The notes below the pieces were generated by a model that did not search any database, was not told where the DNA came from, and saw only the letters and a program-made list of their open reading frames with translations. DNA of 64,000 nucleotides from Scytalidium lignicola (lineage: Eukaryota; Ascomycota; Leotiomycetes): the NCBI GenBank assembly GCA_002812745.2, contig NCSJ02000013.1:186001-250000 (forward strand), written 5' to 3'. Below are positions 1 to 12,920 of the stretch, in pieces. The translations under genes were made by a program, and so were the position numbers. How positions within the stretch are numbered: position 1 is the first letter of the stretch; each line of letters begins with the position of its first letter.

Positions 1-1578
1 ACCCGAGGGAGGTAGAATGGAGACCTCGAGGGGTTACTGGGGGTTACCGTATTGTACTTTTCCATGTCCTTATACTGTGCAGTCTCTCTTCTCCACGTCT
101 GGAGAGGATTTGTGAATTGTTGAGATGTCAGTCTTGAAAAGGTCGGTGTCGGCCGCAGTATATTTTCATCTGGGTTGGTAATTATTCCACCCGCTGTGAT
201 TGTCTAAAAGCATGCGTATGCCGCAGAAGAGCTCTGGAGGGTTGTGATTCGCAGGATGCCTTGCAAGTAGTAGCAGCAGTCAGCGACGGTACTGTACAGG
301 AGCCTTAGGTTAATAACTAATCAGACGCACTGAATCGAATTGCTGACAGAGCCTGTGATCAGTGAACTGCTTGCCCAGAATGCGGTTTCCAAGGCAAGTT
401 CCAGCTCCTGTGGGCGGAGCTGCCTGCTAAAGCAAGCCAAGCCTTGTTCGGGGAATTGTGACTGGTCTCCCCAAGCTGCGGCTTGCTTTAACAGCGGAAC
501 GGTGGGGTTGTTCCAGAGCTTCCATTGTTCCAGCGCAAGGTGTTAGAGACATGTCAGCAAAGGCATTGTTACTGTAGGCTGGTGGTGGTTGGAGGCTCAT
601 CAACGCAGCATGCGTCTGTGCTAGCCATCAAGGCTACGGGTGTGTCCCCGGTAGCTGGATTATCCTGGAAACCCCGTCCGTGATCTCTAGTATACCTGAG
701 CATCGCGGTTTAAGACCAGCTGGACAGTCTTAGAGCTGCGAAAAAAAAACTCCTCAGCAAATTTCGCCGGCAGCCTTCACGAAACCTGCGTGCTTTCTCA
801 ATCCTGGTTTTATCATTTTCGCAAAGGCGTAAAGGCTCGTAAAGGCTCCGATTTATGCCTGTGTTGCTTCAAATTATGACAGATTGCTGTATGAAGCTGA
901 AAGCGGACGTCATTGGTCATGGAATTGGATGCGTAAGTCCTACTTTACTTACAAGATCAGACCATACCACCCACATACTTTTTACTTCNTTTTTTAGTTG
1001 CGATTCTGCAGTTTTGTCAATAGCACACGCTGGTGTGATTGAGAAGGGAGAATGTGTGGGAAAAGGGTTTGGAGTTTGGAGGTGCGGGAAGAAGAAGAGT
1101 TTCCGAATGACCACGATTTATTATTGACTAAGCCACCCAAAAATTCCTGCAAGTACGAACGCAATATGGCGGACCTTCTATTATCATTATTATTATAAAC
1201 AACAACCAGCAACCGCTCCAGAGCATCGAATTGCCAACCTCTGCTTTGCTAGGGGAACCTAACAAGAACTTCGATACAGTGTTTTGCTGCAAGCCCCAAT
1301 TTGGAGTTTGGAGGCGGCAACCCATAAGTGTGTACCATATTGGAAAGGGGACGAGCGAATCAACTACATCGGGCTTTATAAGAGCCTAGTAAGCCATTCT
1401 TTATTTTTATATCAAGGCCTCGATCATGGATCCTGCGAAAAATACTGTAACTAATAGATCCTATGCTATTAAGATCTAACATGATATCATACGTATAATA
1501 TCAAGGAATATCTAGTTCTAAGGTCCTCACCACTTCTGTCTCCCAAAACCAAACCACGCCGGAGAAATAACGTCCGTA
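1..1578. other. Intergenic region, left edge
   Basis: I see no supportable gene here. Short open frames around 340-546, 855-1127 and 1128-1325 have no recognisable family signature and overlap on both strands. An isolated N lies at 989 beside a T-run. A GTACTGTAC nonamer lies at 289-297. The right end is the 3' flank of the VIP1 gene, whose stop codon is at 1579-1581 on the minus strand. Confidence 0.6.
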
Positions 1579-4500
1579 TTAATCAAAAGATGGAGTACCA
1601 TTTTGCGCCTCTGCCTCCGCTAGTGCCGGCGGAGCCGTCGCCGCTTGGTCTCCTTTATCCATGTCGTGTGTCAGTATTACATCGCTGATATTTGGAGTTT
1701 CATTATCATTTTTCTCTTCATCCTTTTTATGAAATGCGTGTGATTCAGCTAGATTCACAGCAATGAAACTCTTCGGAAGTTTAACCCTGTACACAGTTAG
1801 TCGTCGCCGGTCTCAGAATTTGATTCGGTACCTTACTGGTGGAATTTCGCTCGTAAAGTGCCAATGACATGTTTCCAGTCTGCATGGGGCGTCAAGCTGC
1901 GTCGGGGAGCACATCCTATGCAATGTTTACTGTCGAGTACTATGTCCAGAGGATCAGAAGTGTGACACCCCGGGCTGATTGTAATGCGGATGCTGTATGC
2001 ATATGTGGGAAGCTCTCCAGGTGGAGCATCGGCTGGTGTCTTGTTTTCCGATTCGTAAAGTTCGAAGCATATTTGCGATAAATAATCAAGTTCTGGAATG
2101 TCACTGCGTTTGATTTTCGTCTCTATTCCTCCCTCAAGGATGCAGTTCAAGAGTGTGTAGATATGCGACTCTTTTGTAAAGTAAAAGAATGACTTCGCAT
2201 CGTCTGAGGCCTGCATCTCTTCAAGATCTTCCACAATTTCCTGGAATGTTGTGAGCTTGATACTTCTAAATTACTGGATTTGATTGAGGTACCTTAAGAA
2301 GTGGAAGTGAAGTGAGAAGACCAATCTCAAGCTTCTCAGCGTCTGTCATGCCATATTCTTGAGGGCATATGAAGTCGAACAAGACTTTGGCGAGCCTATA
2401 AAGCTCCGCCAGTTTCTCCAGCCTGACGTCCGGCTTGACCTTGTTCTGGCTATCACCAGTGAATAATCGAAAATACTATCAAAGTCAGTCGAGCCAAATG
2501 CATAAGGACGATGGTAATTACCTGTTCTGCTGACTGTCTGCCACTACTAAGCTCCCTAACTTGATTCATCATCGAACGACGTCTGAAAATGTGGCGAGTT
2601 GTACCTTTGTTGGCTTCGAGCTTCTCGCCTGGAAAGCCCTGCTTGTCAGCTTTTATCTCTTCAGAGTCTCGTGCTTTTCCGTTTTCTTTGTTAAAAGATT
2701 TATCTGAGGCTCTGTCATTAATCTGAAAATCGTCTCTGATAGCCTCTTCCTCTTCTTCTAGGATACTCTTGCTTGGGGTAAAGATCCATTCAAGAAACTG
2801 TCTGTTATGTAGGGCATCGAATTTCATCGTATCGTATAACTCTGATATCTTGCTCGGATCCACCTTTTCAGCATCGCAAAATTCAGAGAATAGTTTTTCC
2901 CATCTTTCCCTAAACAACTCGGGATCTTCCCCAGAACACCATCGTGATTGAACATTAATTGTTGTGGTCGCTTGGGACATTGAATTTCCAGAAGATTCAT
3001 TTGAAGTGCCATCATTGAGGTTCACAATTGCATTGAGGGACGACGATGCACCTCCATATAACTTGTTGAAATTATATCGCATGACTTTCCGATGGAACTT
3101 CATCAGCTGAACAACATATCTTTGTACAACTGATGGTTCTGGCATATTATCTGGCCAAGCAAACTGTGGTGGGGCTTGATTTCCCTCCCGAAGCAAAGTC
3201 TTTAGCTTCTTCTTGACTTTGTCCATCTCGTCCTTTGCGGCATTAGAGTCATCCAGAAGGTCCTTCCTGACTGTGATAAAATCAGACGGGAGGTCTTTCT
3301 GGTCTGTAAAAACAGAGGACCATATCTGAGCACTTGTTGTTACTCGGCGTTCAGAGCTGCTGAAAACGTGCACCTCATCAAGAACCTCTCGATTCAGTAT
3401 CTGGAGGTCATTGCGCATACTCTCACCAAGTTCCTGAGCTTGATATCTTGCTGAATGTGTTGGCTCGCCACCCCATTTTACGATTAGTTGAAGTTTATCC
3501 AAGACAAGTCTTTCCTCGGCTGCAGTAATACGAGAAAGAGTTACCCCTGTTAGAGAGTTGTGTCTAGTTGGGGTTCTCTCCAATAACGATGCCTCCGTAT
3601 CAGAGATTACCTCAGATGTTTGTGGATCAAGAGTGGTGACGGGAATTGTAATTGCGGTAGGTTCTCCGTCTGGAGTTGGGATCTCCACGAGAGCCTCCTC
3701 TGGCTTTCGCTTCCTAAACATGGGCTTAATCTGGACCTTCGTTCCTGCCCAACCTCCTTTCTTAGACAAGACTGTCCTCAAAACCTTAAGCTTCTGTCGA
3801 TCTTCGATACCTTCTCTCATAGCTACATCAACAGCAACCACTACACTGTTCAATGCTGCCTCTCCGATTAAGAGAACCTCCTCTGTATGCCCTTTAAGCA
3901 GTTCAATAAACGGTTTTGTATGGAAAGTAAACTTATACTTCTGTTTGGGAGTTCGATCAGCATGGCGTATGACTGAAACAATACCCTTTAGCTTCCAGGT
4001 ATGCTTCGGCGCTGGTGGGGGTAACAGTTCCCCTGCACCTGAAGCACCCGAAACACTAGTTTGGCCCGGAGTTGATGGGACAGTTGATGAAGTGCTAGAT
4101 ACACCGTTGGTAGTTTGAACAGACACCGCAGGAGGTGGCAACAGCGGAGTGTTCGGAATGCTTGGAAGCCTGGCACCTTTATCAAAGCCTGGGGGAGATC
4201 CGCCAGGACTTGCTGTTGCTGACGCCACCGGGGAGGAGACTGTTGCCTTTGCGTTATGATGATTATGAAGCTTCGAAAGGCTGGGTGATTTAGAGATGAT
4301 TGACTGCAGAGTGGAACGGTGATTATCCTTAAGCCCAGTGTCTCTTCGGCTAGGTGGGTTGGATATGAACTCCGTTGTGCCCGCCGGCGGTAACGTCGAA
4401 TTGTTGGGATCTGGGAAACCAAGTTGTCTATACCTCTCCTTAATGAACATATCTTTTAAGATCTTTGCACACTGGTCGTAATACTCCTCATTATCTTTGA

Positions 4501-6406
4501 CAAAGCTCCAGCCATTCACATCAATGACATAGCTTCTCCCTTCTGCTCGCAAAAGATCAAACCCGCAAACTCTTTGGGCGAAGCTCGTTGCAATTTTGCT
4601 TGCCATGATTTGCTCCTCCTTGGTGAGGCTTGTAACATAGCGGATTTCCTTCCCATGAGTATTCCTTCTGACAAGTCCATCCACAACAGGCGACTTTCGG
4701 GTCTCGGCGTGACAAAAGTTTGGGCCTACGGTGTAGGCTTTAACATCCTCGGCGTTGTCAACCCTCATAAATTTCTCATAGATGTAGCTACTACTCGGTT
4801 CCAGGATTGCTCGAGGCGTTTCCATACCAGCAACCCATTCAGAGCTCTTGTTTCCAATTTTACGGAACAATTTGCGAGCCCCACCACCCTGGCTTTTCGG
4901 ATAGTATATGCAGATATTGTGGTCTTCCCCGCTGACTGGTTTTTCAACAAATGGCTTGGCCAGAAGAACCCCATCGACACTTAGCGTATCGCCATTATCA
5001 ATCAATTCAACCTTCCGAGGAGCTAACATCTGTCCACCGGTACCATCTGGACCTTCAAGGACAACTCCTGTTGTCTCCCTGAGGTGGCGAGCCAGATCTG
5101 GCGTCAGCACAGACGGTCCACCGTCTCTGTTCACTTCCAACCTCTTTGGAGTAGGAACACTAATCTGATCGAGTATCCGAAGACAGATTCTACGGTCCCA
5201 GAGAATCTTCTGCATCGGAACATCATTGACGCAGAACGGCTTTCTCGCAGCCACATATGCGATAGCTTTGTCCAGGGGAAAACCATCAGAGTAAAATGAT
5301 ATTAAGTAGTCACAGATGGGCCAATTCTCATAATCTTCATCCAAAATGACTTTATCTCCAAATACAATAACTTCGAATTCCCCTTTCGATATCAGACGGT
5401 TCAGGATATTGCGGCTTGGTTTACTTCGTGCTTTCACGTCTAATGCACAGACACCAATAATGCCCCATGGTGCGTGTTTTGGTTCTTCTTCCTTTTTAAA
5501 GTGGAGGCCTCTCTCGCTGCTAGGGCTGTGGCTGCTCGCTCCTGTGCTGCCACTAAATCTCCTCCTCGCACGACTTCTTGATCGGCCAGGAAGCTGGGTT
5601 CGATTTGCTTCGCCTCTTGAAACTGCATTCCGCTTTGCAATATCTGCAGCCTGGGCAGGTAACTCTCGTGGTAACAATTGATGAGATGTATTCGAGCCTT
5701 GGCTTCCATACTGGGAGGCCGTAGATGTCGTGATTGATATAGCAGACGTAGCTGTATCAGGCTGCGATATGCCTATGCCTTTATTTCCACCATTTTGGAC
5801 GGATCCAGATGTAGACCGAGTGCGTGGAGATAATTCCAGACCATTGACAGACGCGGCCGAGCTCGGAGCAGCACCAGCTCGTGCCGAGTTCCATGAATAC
5901 ATGGAAGAGGTGGACATCCGTTTAGAATCTATATCCGATATCGATTGCCTAGGTCGGATGGCAGCTTCGGGCAATGTAGCATATTTGGACTCATCTATCA
6001 TGACGCTGGGGGTGGATTTCGGTGTCTCTGATTCCTCCACCGCCTCCACGGCCGATTCATCCCTACTCATGGTTGAAGCAGGGCTCATAGCAGGGCCCCA
6101 AAAGTCTATTGTACCCGACGTCCTTTGGCTATAATTCGATGAGGTTCGTGATTTTGGGACTGATCTTGGAATTGGAGGCATAGAGATACTTGCTTTGGCG
6201 GAATGAATATCTGTTGTTCCCAATTCTGCATGCCGCCCTTTCCTGCTCGCTGCAGATGTCGAATTCGACGCTGAAGATAAATAGTGCGATGCACTTCGAT
6301 TTTTCAGCACAGGTGCACCGGACGAGATAAGGTCAGCATCGGAATGGGATGTAGGTATATGAGGAGGGACGTCGATGGTTCCCGGGCTAGGATGACTAGT
6401 CTCCAT
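1579..6406 (-). CDS. VIP1: Inositol hexakisphosphate/diphosphoinositol-pentakisphosphate kinase, Vip1/Asp1/PPIP5K family
   Basis: Bifunctional cytosolic enzyme that makes and breaks inositol pyrophosphates (1-InsP7/InsP8), which signal phosphate status and control polarity and growth. Four exons read through cleanly: 6406-2522, 2475-2293, 2240-1837 and 1786-1579, with introns of 46, 52 and 50 nt, giving about 1559 aa. Residues 1-310 are Ser-rich and disordered. The ATP-grasp kinase domain starts near residue 313 ([10 protein letters not shown]) and contains DVNGWSFVK near 627, a family hallmark. A low-complexity linker follows. The histidine-acid-phosphatase-like domain begins with [10 protein letters not shown] near 813 and runs through the small exons to the end. 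The frame opens at a GTG at 6415; the first ATG is at 6406 and is taken as the start. It is divergent from UTP21. Family assignment is secure; the exact N-terminus is inferred. Confidence 0.96.
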
Positions 6407-7014
6407 CTTCCTCACTAGATTGCCGTTAGAGCTTTTCCATTTGCCGCTCGACTACTGATTTTCAGCTCTTATGCTGCCAATTAGTGCAGGGCATATAGCT
6501 CGCACAAAAATGCAAAACACCGGAAGGTTGAGAGGAAAAGAGCACAATGAAGTTATGAGCTTACCTTGGCCAGAACACAAATTCATCATGTGTAGTTATT
6601 ATGACGTGGGGAACGCACATTGTGCGATCTAGCCCGCCTCGCATATCTAGGCAAGGCTGAGAGGGCATGGTGGACAGACATATGTAATCAGAGGAATCCA
6701 AACATCGTGAAGTCGAATGAATCCGTAGATCGAAGCATGACAAGGCTGGTGACGACATCGAAACGAGAGTAAAGTAATACCGGTAATACAGCGCCTCTCA
6801 ATAATTGATTGGGATGCTCCCCACGCCTGGGCGCACAAGGCTCCGATGGAAATAAGCAAATAACTTTATGCCTAGCAGGGATAAATTCTGGCCCGAGAAA
6901 ATTGTACCGGCCAATGCAACCTCACAAAATCGGCCTCCAGATTTGAGAAAACCACGACAACGAGCACACTCCGAAGGGTTTTCTAGTGATGCTCAAGGGC
7001 AACATCAATCGAAA
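6407..7014. promoter_or_regulatory. Shared divergent upstream region of VIP1 and UTP21
   Basis: About 0.6 kb separates the two start codons, so both promoters and 5' leaders must lie here. No clear TATA box or known motif stands out. An ATG at 6868 is in frame with UTP21 and may be an alternative start. Regulatory role is inferred from gene arrangement only. Confidence 0.5.
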
Positions 7015-10000
7015 ATGCCTTCTTCGGTGATCACCACACCCGCTAACCATGACGGTCCAGTTGTGAAGAGACAAAAGCTTGATGGCGCCGAGACGTCAAA
7101 AAGTTCCGCGAGAGAGTCGAGAATTTTCACTCCGTTTCGAGTAAGTATCTTCCTCAATCTTTCGGCATTGAAGCCAGTCAAGCTCTATATACTCATATAT
7201 TCTAGACTATAGGATTAGTATCTCCAACCTCTGTGCCCTTTACGTCGGTTCCACTTGGCAAGACAACTTTTCAAATTACTACGTCGGCGGGAAGTTGTCT
7301 CCAGACCTACGATCTAAAGCGGGGCCTCAACTTGGTTTTTCTCACGAGACCACAAACTCCAGAGGATATAACTGCGACAGTCGCCTGGAAAGATAGGGTC
7401 TTTGCGGCATGGGGCGGATCTGGCGACACTGGCGCGCAAGGTCTCTGGGTATTCAAACGAGGCAAAAAATGCGAGGAGTTGAAGCTACCTGCAGATCTCC
7501 ACCAGCCAATCCAGCAACTTCTAGTGTTTGGATCTTGGATTGTAGGTTGCTGTTTGACTAGGATCGAAGTGTGGAAGTCGACGACATACGAGCATTACAC
7601 CACACTATATACCACAGCTGCGCCGAAGAATGGGAATCGTCTAACTGGTGGTATATGTACCATGCCAACATATTTAAACAAAATCTTTGTCGGAAGGAAA
7701 GATGGAATTGTTGAAATATGGAATGTCAGTTCTGGAAAGCTGGTGTATTCCATAATGCCTGCGGAAGCAAATTGCGGCGCTGTTACTGCGCTGCAACCTA
7801 CACCTGCCTTATCACTTCTGGCCATTGCATATGCAGAAGGCCCGTTAACAATACATGATGTGCGAACTGATAAATCAATCATCCATCTCAATTCAGGGCT
7901 TTCTAAATCAGAAATCACGACTATATCCTTTAGAACGGATGACCTTGGTGCTGGTGAGGATGGTAGACGACCTGGAGTAATGGCAACTGCTGGAAGAGAG
8001 AACGGCGATGTGACTTTCTGGGATCTCAATAGGGGCGGTCGAATCATGGGAGTGCTTCGAGGTGCTCATAATCCGCCTTTACAGAAAGATATAACCGTTG
8101 GAGGTGGCATAAGCAAGGTTGAGTTCTTACCAGGTCAGCCAGTAATAATTACGAGTGGCTTGGACAATTCCTTGAAGTCATGGATCTTTAATGAGACCCC
8201 CTATTCACCTATACCTCGACTATTACACTCTAGAAGTGGACACGCAGCTCCAGCAACCAAACTACAATTCCTCCCATCCGATTTTGATGGTGCAGAGGGT
8301 GGAGGTAAATGGCTTCTTAGTGCAGGAAAGGACAGAAGTCTTTGGGGATGGAGTCTTCGAAGAGACGGCCAGAGCACAGAACTCAGTCAAGGACACATCA
8401 GGAAGAAGGCGAAGAAACTAGGCATCCTTGCAAACGCCAGTCTGGTGAATGAGCCTAGTACATCCCTTGAAGATTTGAAAGCTCCAGAGATAACGTGTAT
8501 TGCATCTTCGTTGAACCGCGATGGTGGTATGGGTGCGCACGCAGGAACTGGTAAAATATGGCAAAAGGGTTCATCAGGCAATAAGAAACAAAGCGATTCC
8601 ACCTTAAGTGCAAATACTGGGTGGGAAAGTGTAGTAACAGGTCACAAGGATGATAAATATGCCCGGACATGGTTTTGGGGCAGAAAAAGGGCTGGCAGAT
8701 GGGCATTTGAGACAGGTGATGGAAGTAATGTTCGGAGTGTGGCGATCAGCCCTTGTGGGACATTTGCTATTGTTGGGTCTGAGAACGGAGGTATTGATAT
8801 GTTCAATCTGCAATCTGGTCTTCATCGGCAACGATATCCATCGCGGTTAACTCCAGCACAAGCAAGAAAACTGAAACTCCAGCAGCTTAATGCTGAAGAG
8901 GGTGGTCTAATAAACGATACGAAAGGACCAAAAGGGTTCCAGCCTGGCAGGGGCAAACATATCAAGGCGGTGACAGGCGTGGTTATTGACTCAATGAACA
9001 AGAACGTCATCAGTTGCTCATTGGACGGAAAAATCAAATTCTGGGACTTTGGAACGGGGAATCTCGTTGACGAGATTGACTGGCACCCAATGACTGCCAT
9101 TACTGAACTACGATATCATGCTCCCAGTGATCTAATAGCACTTGCATGTGATGACTCTTCTATTCGAGTGGTGGATATCGAAACGAAAAAGACAATTCGA
9201 GAACTCTGGGGTTGCCAGTCGGCCATTAATGATCTATGTTTCTCGAATGATGGACGATGGATAATTGCTGCCTCTGCAGATAGAGTTGTCAGAGTCTGGG
9301 ATCTCCCAACTGGTCATCTTATCGATGCGATCCGGATGGAAACTCCCTGTACAGCCTTAGCATTTTCGAGCACAGGCGAATTCCTAGCCACAACTTGCGA
9401 GGGCCAGGTTGGAGTTAGCATTTGGAACAATAAGACCTTATTTACCCATATACCAACAAGGCATATTTCTGAGGACGAAATCGTTGAAATCTCCCGGCCA
9501 ACTGTGTCTGGAGAGGGTGGCCATAATCTAATTGATGGTGCATTCGAAGAGCAGGAGGCCGAGGAGGACGCTGGAGTTGCGCCAACATTAGATCAGTTGA
9601 GCTCCGACTTGATGACCTTGAGTTTAGTTCCGAAGAGCAGATGGCAAACACTCGTGCATCTAGATCTGATCAAGCAGCGAAACAAGCCGAAAGAAGCACC
9701 AAAAGCACCTGAAAAGGCTCCATTTTTCCTGCCTTCTCTCGAACACCCATCTCCTCTTCCCAAGACCGTAGATGATGTGGCTCCAAGTGATAATGCAGCA
9801 GAAAGATCACGTATAATGAAGCTGGATCGTGTTACTTCTGAAGGAGAATTCACGGTGGTTCTCCGGACGGGCAGAGAAACAGGAGATTGTAAGTAGCCCG
9901 CTCATCCAAGTCCAGACGAGGAAATGCTAATGCAATCATAGTTACGCCCTTCATCGAACATCTCAAAACTCTCTCGCCTGCTGCAGCAGACCTTGAGATA

Positions 10001-10282
10001 CGGTCGTTGAATCCGGGACAAGGCGACGAGGAATCTGATGAGCTAGTCAACTTCGTGCATGCCCTAACCAGTAGTCTTGTCCAGAAACGCAATTATGAGT
10101 TAGTACAGGCTTGGATGACGGTCTTCCTGCGGCTGCATGCCGATTCTATTGCCCACGATGAGAGATTAATAGAAGCACTTCGAGTCTGGAGAGAACATCA
10201 AAACGTCGAGGCAGCAAGGATGGGTGACTTAGTGGGATATTGCAGCGGGGTGGTAGGATTCTTGAGGAGTCCGCGAACTTGA
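7015..10282 (+). CDS. UTP21: U3 snoRNP / SSU processome WD-repeat protein Utp21 (WDR36 family)
   Basis: Nucleolar component of the UTP-B part of the small-subunit processome, needed for 18S rRNA maturation. Exons 7015-7140, 7206-9888 and 9942-10282 join in frame (introns 65 and 53 nt), about 1049 aa. The N-terminus has a basic stretch (KRQKL) followed by SRIFTPFRTIG, the usual beginning of the propeller. Repeated WD blades fill roughly residues 55-780; many end in W-D or W-N pairs such as VRVWDLPTG. The Utp21-specific C-terminal domain begins near SSDLMTLSLVPKSRWQTL, includes FFLPSLE, and continues in exon 3. An in-frame ATG at 6868 would add 49 residues; I prefer 7015 for its AAA-ATG context and because the product then starts MPSS, which resembles homologues as I recall them. 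Confidence 0.94.
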
Positions 10283-10722
10283 TATTGGGGATATAGCTTC
10301 TTAAATATCGGAATTTCCACTTGAAGATACCAAACCACACTCATCACATATCACTGTTAAGGTGAGAGTATTTTGTCATGTATGTACATACTTGCGCCGA
10401 CCAAAATATAATCCCTGTGAAAGGATTCTGATTTGCGCAGCACCGCCGATTATTTACGAAGTCTGACCTCCAAGGGGTACGGATGATTGATTTTCCATTC
10501 CACGGCTAACGACACTTGACCCTCTGTAGCGTGCCGCCCCGTTTTTTGTGCGTCTCACCAGTACGTACACATTGCGATCAACACGAGCGACTATGTCCGC
10601 TCACTTTCAGTCGACTTATTTGGCCTATAAGATGGAGGTAATCCGGTATTACGTCCACTTCTGTCGGCTTCATCCTTCATCTCTTTCATTCCCCGATTCT
10701 TTTTAACTAAAATTTTTAATAA
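10283..10722. other. Intergenic spacer UTP21 - glycosyltransferase
   Basis: This 440 bp stretch is the UTP21 3' flank and the promoter/leader of the next plus-strand gene. The last 60 bases are pyrimidine-rich, ending in AAAATTTTTAATAA before the ATG. No coding signal is seen. Confidence 0.5.
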
Positions 10723-12228
10723 ATGGAAAAGTCCAAGATGCGCGCGCCGTTGACGCGGTACGTCATTGCGGGGGGCGTGATAATAATCCTAGTCCTCTGC
10801 TTTCACCTCCAGTCGTTTGTTTCCTTGCCTTCTCTGCCCTCATTCCCAACCTTGGTAGTTCATCAAGAGCTCGATTATCTACCCAATCTTCTCAAGGAAC
10901 ATAATCTTGGACCAAACATCACTTTTGCATCTCGCAGAATCAGTCACCATCCGCGAGCAAATCATCGGTTGCCTATAACTGAGGTAGATCAGGAGCTCAT
11001 ACCGTTCTTTACAAAGTTCAACCTCGACCATGATACGAGCCTACCGCTCTCTACATCTTCTTCTATTGAGCTGGAGGTTACAAGATCTCCCAGACCCGGT
11101 CAGATAGATGCCACAGCGCTCCTTTTCGGCGTCTCTACGACATTCAAACGGTTCAACGATAGCCTGACGAGCCCGGTAAAAGAATGGAAGAGGTGGCTTA
11201 CAGACGAGAATGGACGTTCAAATGGCGCTGGATTGGTCCTCTGCTTATTTGAACCCACCAACGATGAGCTTCGATACGCTGCTAGAGTGCTCTTGGATGC
11301 TGGTATTGACGCTACAGTGCAGCCATCGGACCCTGAGTTAGACATGGCAGGTCGATATGTTGATCTAGTCGGAATTCTCCATAAGCATCCCACAGCACCT
11401 TACCGGAAATACCTAGCCTTGATCGATGATGACACTTTCTTCCCATCCATGTCCGGTCTTCTCTCCCTGCTCTCTCTTTACGACCCCTCGAAGCCATACT
11501 ATATCGGATCAATGACTGAAAGGGCAGACTGGATGTTGAGCCACAGAACTCCAATGGCGTATGGTGGTGCCGGAATCTTCTTCACTCAATCTGCCGCAAG
11601 AAGAATCATCGAGCTCCACTGTCTAGACGTAAACTCGTCAGGAGAGTACCTGGTACCTGGCGATCAAGGAGATCTGCTCTTGTACAACTGCTTGCACAAC
11701 CGTTCAGATCTTGTGCTTACGCATGTTCCACAACTGCACCAACTAGATCATTGGGGTGACCCGTCTGGTTTCTATGAGAGCGGCCAACAACCTCTTTCGT
11801 TACACCATTTCAAATCCTGGCACCTTGTCGCTCCAGATCAGATGCATGTCGTGGCTGAATCGTGTGGAGAAGACTGTTTTATGCAACGTTTCCAATTCAG
11901 AGATAACTGGATTATCTCTAATGGCTATTCGGTCGTTCACTATCCTCAAGGCATCGATTTCGATCCCTTACAGATGGAAGGCACATTTTCTACTGGATTT
12001 GACCGTGAGAGTGTTGAAGATTTGAGTCTGAGTTATAGCTTTGGACCTTTAAGGAGATCGCTTTCGGAGACAGGAAAGAAGAAAAGCTGGGAATTATTGG
12101 ATGCGAGGAATTTAGGGAATGGTGTGGTCTATCAGACCTATGTTAAGCATAGGGACGATAAACGGTGGTTAAAGAAGGACGAACAGCCCGCTGAGGCTGA
12201 TAGTGTAATAGTTCTAGCTTGGGTGTGA
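10723..12228 (+). CDS. Type II membrane glycosyltransferase, GT31-like (fungal fringe/galactosyltransferase fold)
   Basis: Single-exon gene, 501 aa. A short basic cytoplasmic tail (about residues 1-12) is followed by a hydrophobic signal anchor (about 13-33), the topology of Golgi glycosyltransferases. The catalytic region has the acidic metal-binding motif in YLALIDDDTFF near residue 237 and a downstream GGAGIFFTQSAARRIIELH segment, the arrangement seen in fringe-like and other GT31 enzymes of fungi. Donor and acceptor cannot be told from sequence; glycosylation of secreted or wall proteins is an inference. The start lies in a good A(-3) context and no in-frame ATG precedes it. Confidence 0.8.
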   Translation: MEKSKMRAPLTRYVIAGGVIIILVLCFHLQSFVSLPSLPSFPTLVVHQELDYLPNLLKEHNLGPNITFASRRISHHPRANHRLPITEVDQELIPFFTKFNLDHDTSLPLSTSSSIELEVTRSPRPGQIDATALLFGVSTTFKRFNDSLTSPVKEWKRWLTDENGRSNGAGLVLCLFEPTNDELRYAARVLLDAGIDATVQPSDPELDMAGRYVDLVGILHKHPTAPYRKYLALIDDDTFFPSMSGLLSLLSLYDPSKPYYIGSMTERADWMLSHRTPMAYGGAGIFFTQSAARRIIELHCLDVNSSGEYLVPGDQGDLLLYNCLHNRSDLVLTHVPQLHQLDHWGDPSGFYESGQQPLSLHHFKSWHLVAPDQMHVVAESCGEDCFMQRFQFRDNWIISNGYSVVHYPQGIDFDPLQMEGTFSTGFDRESVEDLSLSYSFGPLRRSLSETGKKKSWELLDARNLGNGVVYQTYVKHRDDKRWLKKDEQPAEADSVIVLAWV

Positions 12229-12920
12229 TGAATACTTGCTGGAATGGCGCATTTTGCCGTTGTAAGATACGAGTGTAAGATAGAGCTTTATGATTGCAGC
12301 GCAATATGGAAGGAAGTGGTAGGATACCACGAAGGAAATCAGTAGCTTAGGCTATTGCTTAGACTCCATGAAAAGTTTTCTCATTCAATTAACCCAACCG
12401 CCTTATGAGTAACCTATCATATTGAGCGGTTCAACTTTACCAGTTCATATTGATAGTGTTCCAATATTTGTGAAGCTGCACTTTGATGTAGTTAGTACTA
12501 AACCTTAGTGGTTTCTTTACTGTGCCTCTCGAAATGTCTTGCAGGGTTGCATAGCTCACCTTCCTATTACGTCTGCAAACAAAGAGGAGATAAGCTAAGT
12601 CTGACTCACCTCACAACTTACAGTATTGAATATACACCGCAATATACATTGAGTGTATCGAATTATAGGAGTATATGAGGAGAGGTAGATCCAAGTTCTC
12701 TTTATTAGTCAATTAAATCACTTTATTAATATTTCTCAATTTACTTGGGTAAAATACATAAATCTTTCATGCTTTGAAAAAAACTATCTATCAAAGCATT
12801 TCTGATTTTTTGCAAAAAGAAAAAAAAAGGATATAAGAGTTTTTAAAACCCATCTCATATATCTAACCCTTTAAAATCTCATATATATATATTATTATTT
12901 ATCAGAGCCTATCCACAGCC
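12229..12920. other. Intergenic spacer, AT-rich
   Basis: About 0.7 kb of AT-rich DNA between two plus-strand genes. The distal part has A-runs and an alternating TA stretch near 12880-12900 that could serve as a TATA-like element for the acetyltransferase gene. No open frame of interest. Confidence 0.5.

Noticed and set aside
3558..4118. 186-codon plus-strand frame opposite the VIP1 gene
   Set aside because: It is the complement of the VIP1 coding region, with no domain of its own; VIP1 accounts for the open frame.
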